Part shown: in pieces, positions 32,877 through 33,177 of the stretch
Layout: the number at the start of each line of letters is the position of its first letter
How positions within the stretch are numbered: the stretch's first letter is position 1
Source of the DNA: Oculatellaceae cyanobacterium Prado106
GTDB taxonomy: Bacteria; Cyanobacteriota; Cyanobacteriia; Elainellales; Elainellaceae
Length of the DNA: 33,177 nt
Reading direction: 5' to 3'
NCBI GenBank assembly: GCA_025454315.1
Contig: JALOOP010000048.1
Span: forward strand, 1-33,177
The notes under the pieces: model-generated
Databases searched by the model: none
Seen by the model: the letters and a program-made list of their open reading frames with translations, nothing else
What the model was told of the DNA's origin: nothing
Translations under genes and position numbers: made by a program

Positions 32877-33177
32877 ATATCAAGTCCTTCTTCAGCAAAT
32901 CCAGACATAAAAAGCCCGTGTATGCCGAGGGATAAAGTAGAAACACGGTTTAAGAAAAAAGCACGAATTTTGCAGGAGAGTGGCGCATGAAGCGAGTTTC
33001 TGCCCTTCAAAGTTCATCTGGCTGAAGCAATTTCCCCAAATTCATCTAAAGCAACGGGCTTCCTAAATAGTCTTGACAAATCTGGGCGGTTTATAACACT
33101 TCCTTTAAAAATTCGTTGGGGTCTTTGCGTGTTCGCCGCAGGGGTGTGGAGGGAGTGGAAAGGGGGAGGGGGAAAGG
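32877..33177. other. Right-edge intergenic region
   Basis: No credible gene is visible in these 301 bases. The segment ends in a purine tract (about 33147-33177, GGGGAGGGGGAAAGG type), another member of the low-complexity family found throughout the window, cut by the edge. Confidence 0.5.

Overview
The window is chromosomal DNA of a cyanobacterium. The allophycocyanin genes apcA, apcB and apcC, psbU, a Psb32-type TPM protein, the cyanobacterial DUF3038/DUF4335 pair and frequent GCGATCGC (HIP1) octamers all point there. An HpsE-like glycosyltransferase hints at a filamentous, motile lineage; this is inference. No tRNA, rRNA, CRISPR array, prophage or intact insertion sequence was seen.

Layout. 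Bases 1-4867 hold a circularly permuted ATP-grasp protein (cut by the window edge), an alpha-E protein, a transglutaminase-like protein, a SAM methyltransferase, and a convergent proteasome-type peptidase of the Anbu family. Four of these five families form a known, still poorly understood peptide ligation/proteolysis system. Bases 5144-8271 carry a small S4 RNA-binding protein, psbU and nadB. A gene-free stretch with possible structured RNA (8272-8860) precedes a REC-PAS-GAF histidine kinase, a frameshifted lipoprotein gene, a small secreted protein and cobO. The minus-strand apcA-apcB-apcC cluster occupies 13548-15160. Next come an HpsE-like glycosyltransferase, a Phd/VapC-type toxin-antitoxin pair, a peroxiredoxin-like protein, a two-gene unit with a retropepsin-like protease, a UbiB/AarF kinase-like protein and a divergent HxlR regulator/SDR pair. 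Further on lie a decayed gene, a protein built of six RPIxAS repeats, the Psb32-like protein, DUF3038-DUF4335, gamma-glutamyltransferase, aroA, an unknown protein and a REC-GAF response regulator.

The intergenic DNA is unusual. It is filled with heptameric G/A or C/T arrays (GGGGAAA and GGGGAGT types) and CAGAGACG-type repeats. Nearly all are pyrimidine-rich just upstream of a start codon and purine-rich just downstream of a stop codon on the coding strand. Two long palindromes (61 bp perfect at 23022-23082; about 69 bp at 13198-13266) and a 17-bp-stem hairpin (31829-31868) lie downstream of genes and may end transcription.

Limits: all family calls come from reading the translated sequence and remembered family motifs, without database searches. 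Start codons were chosen by start-codon context and family N-termini, and several are ambiguous as noted.
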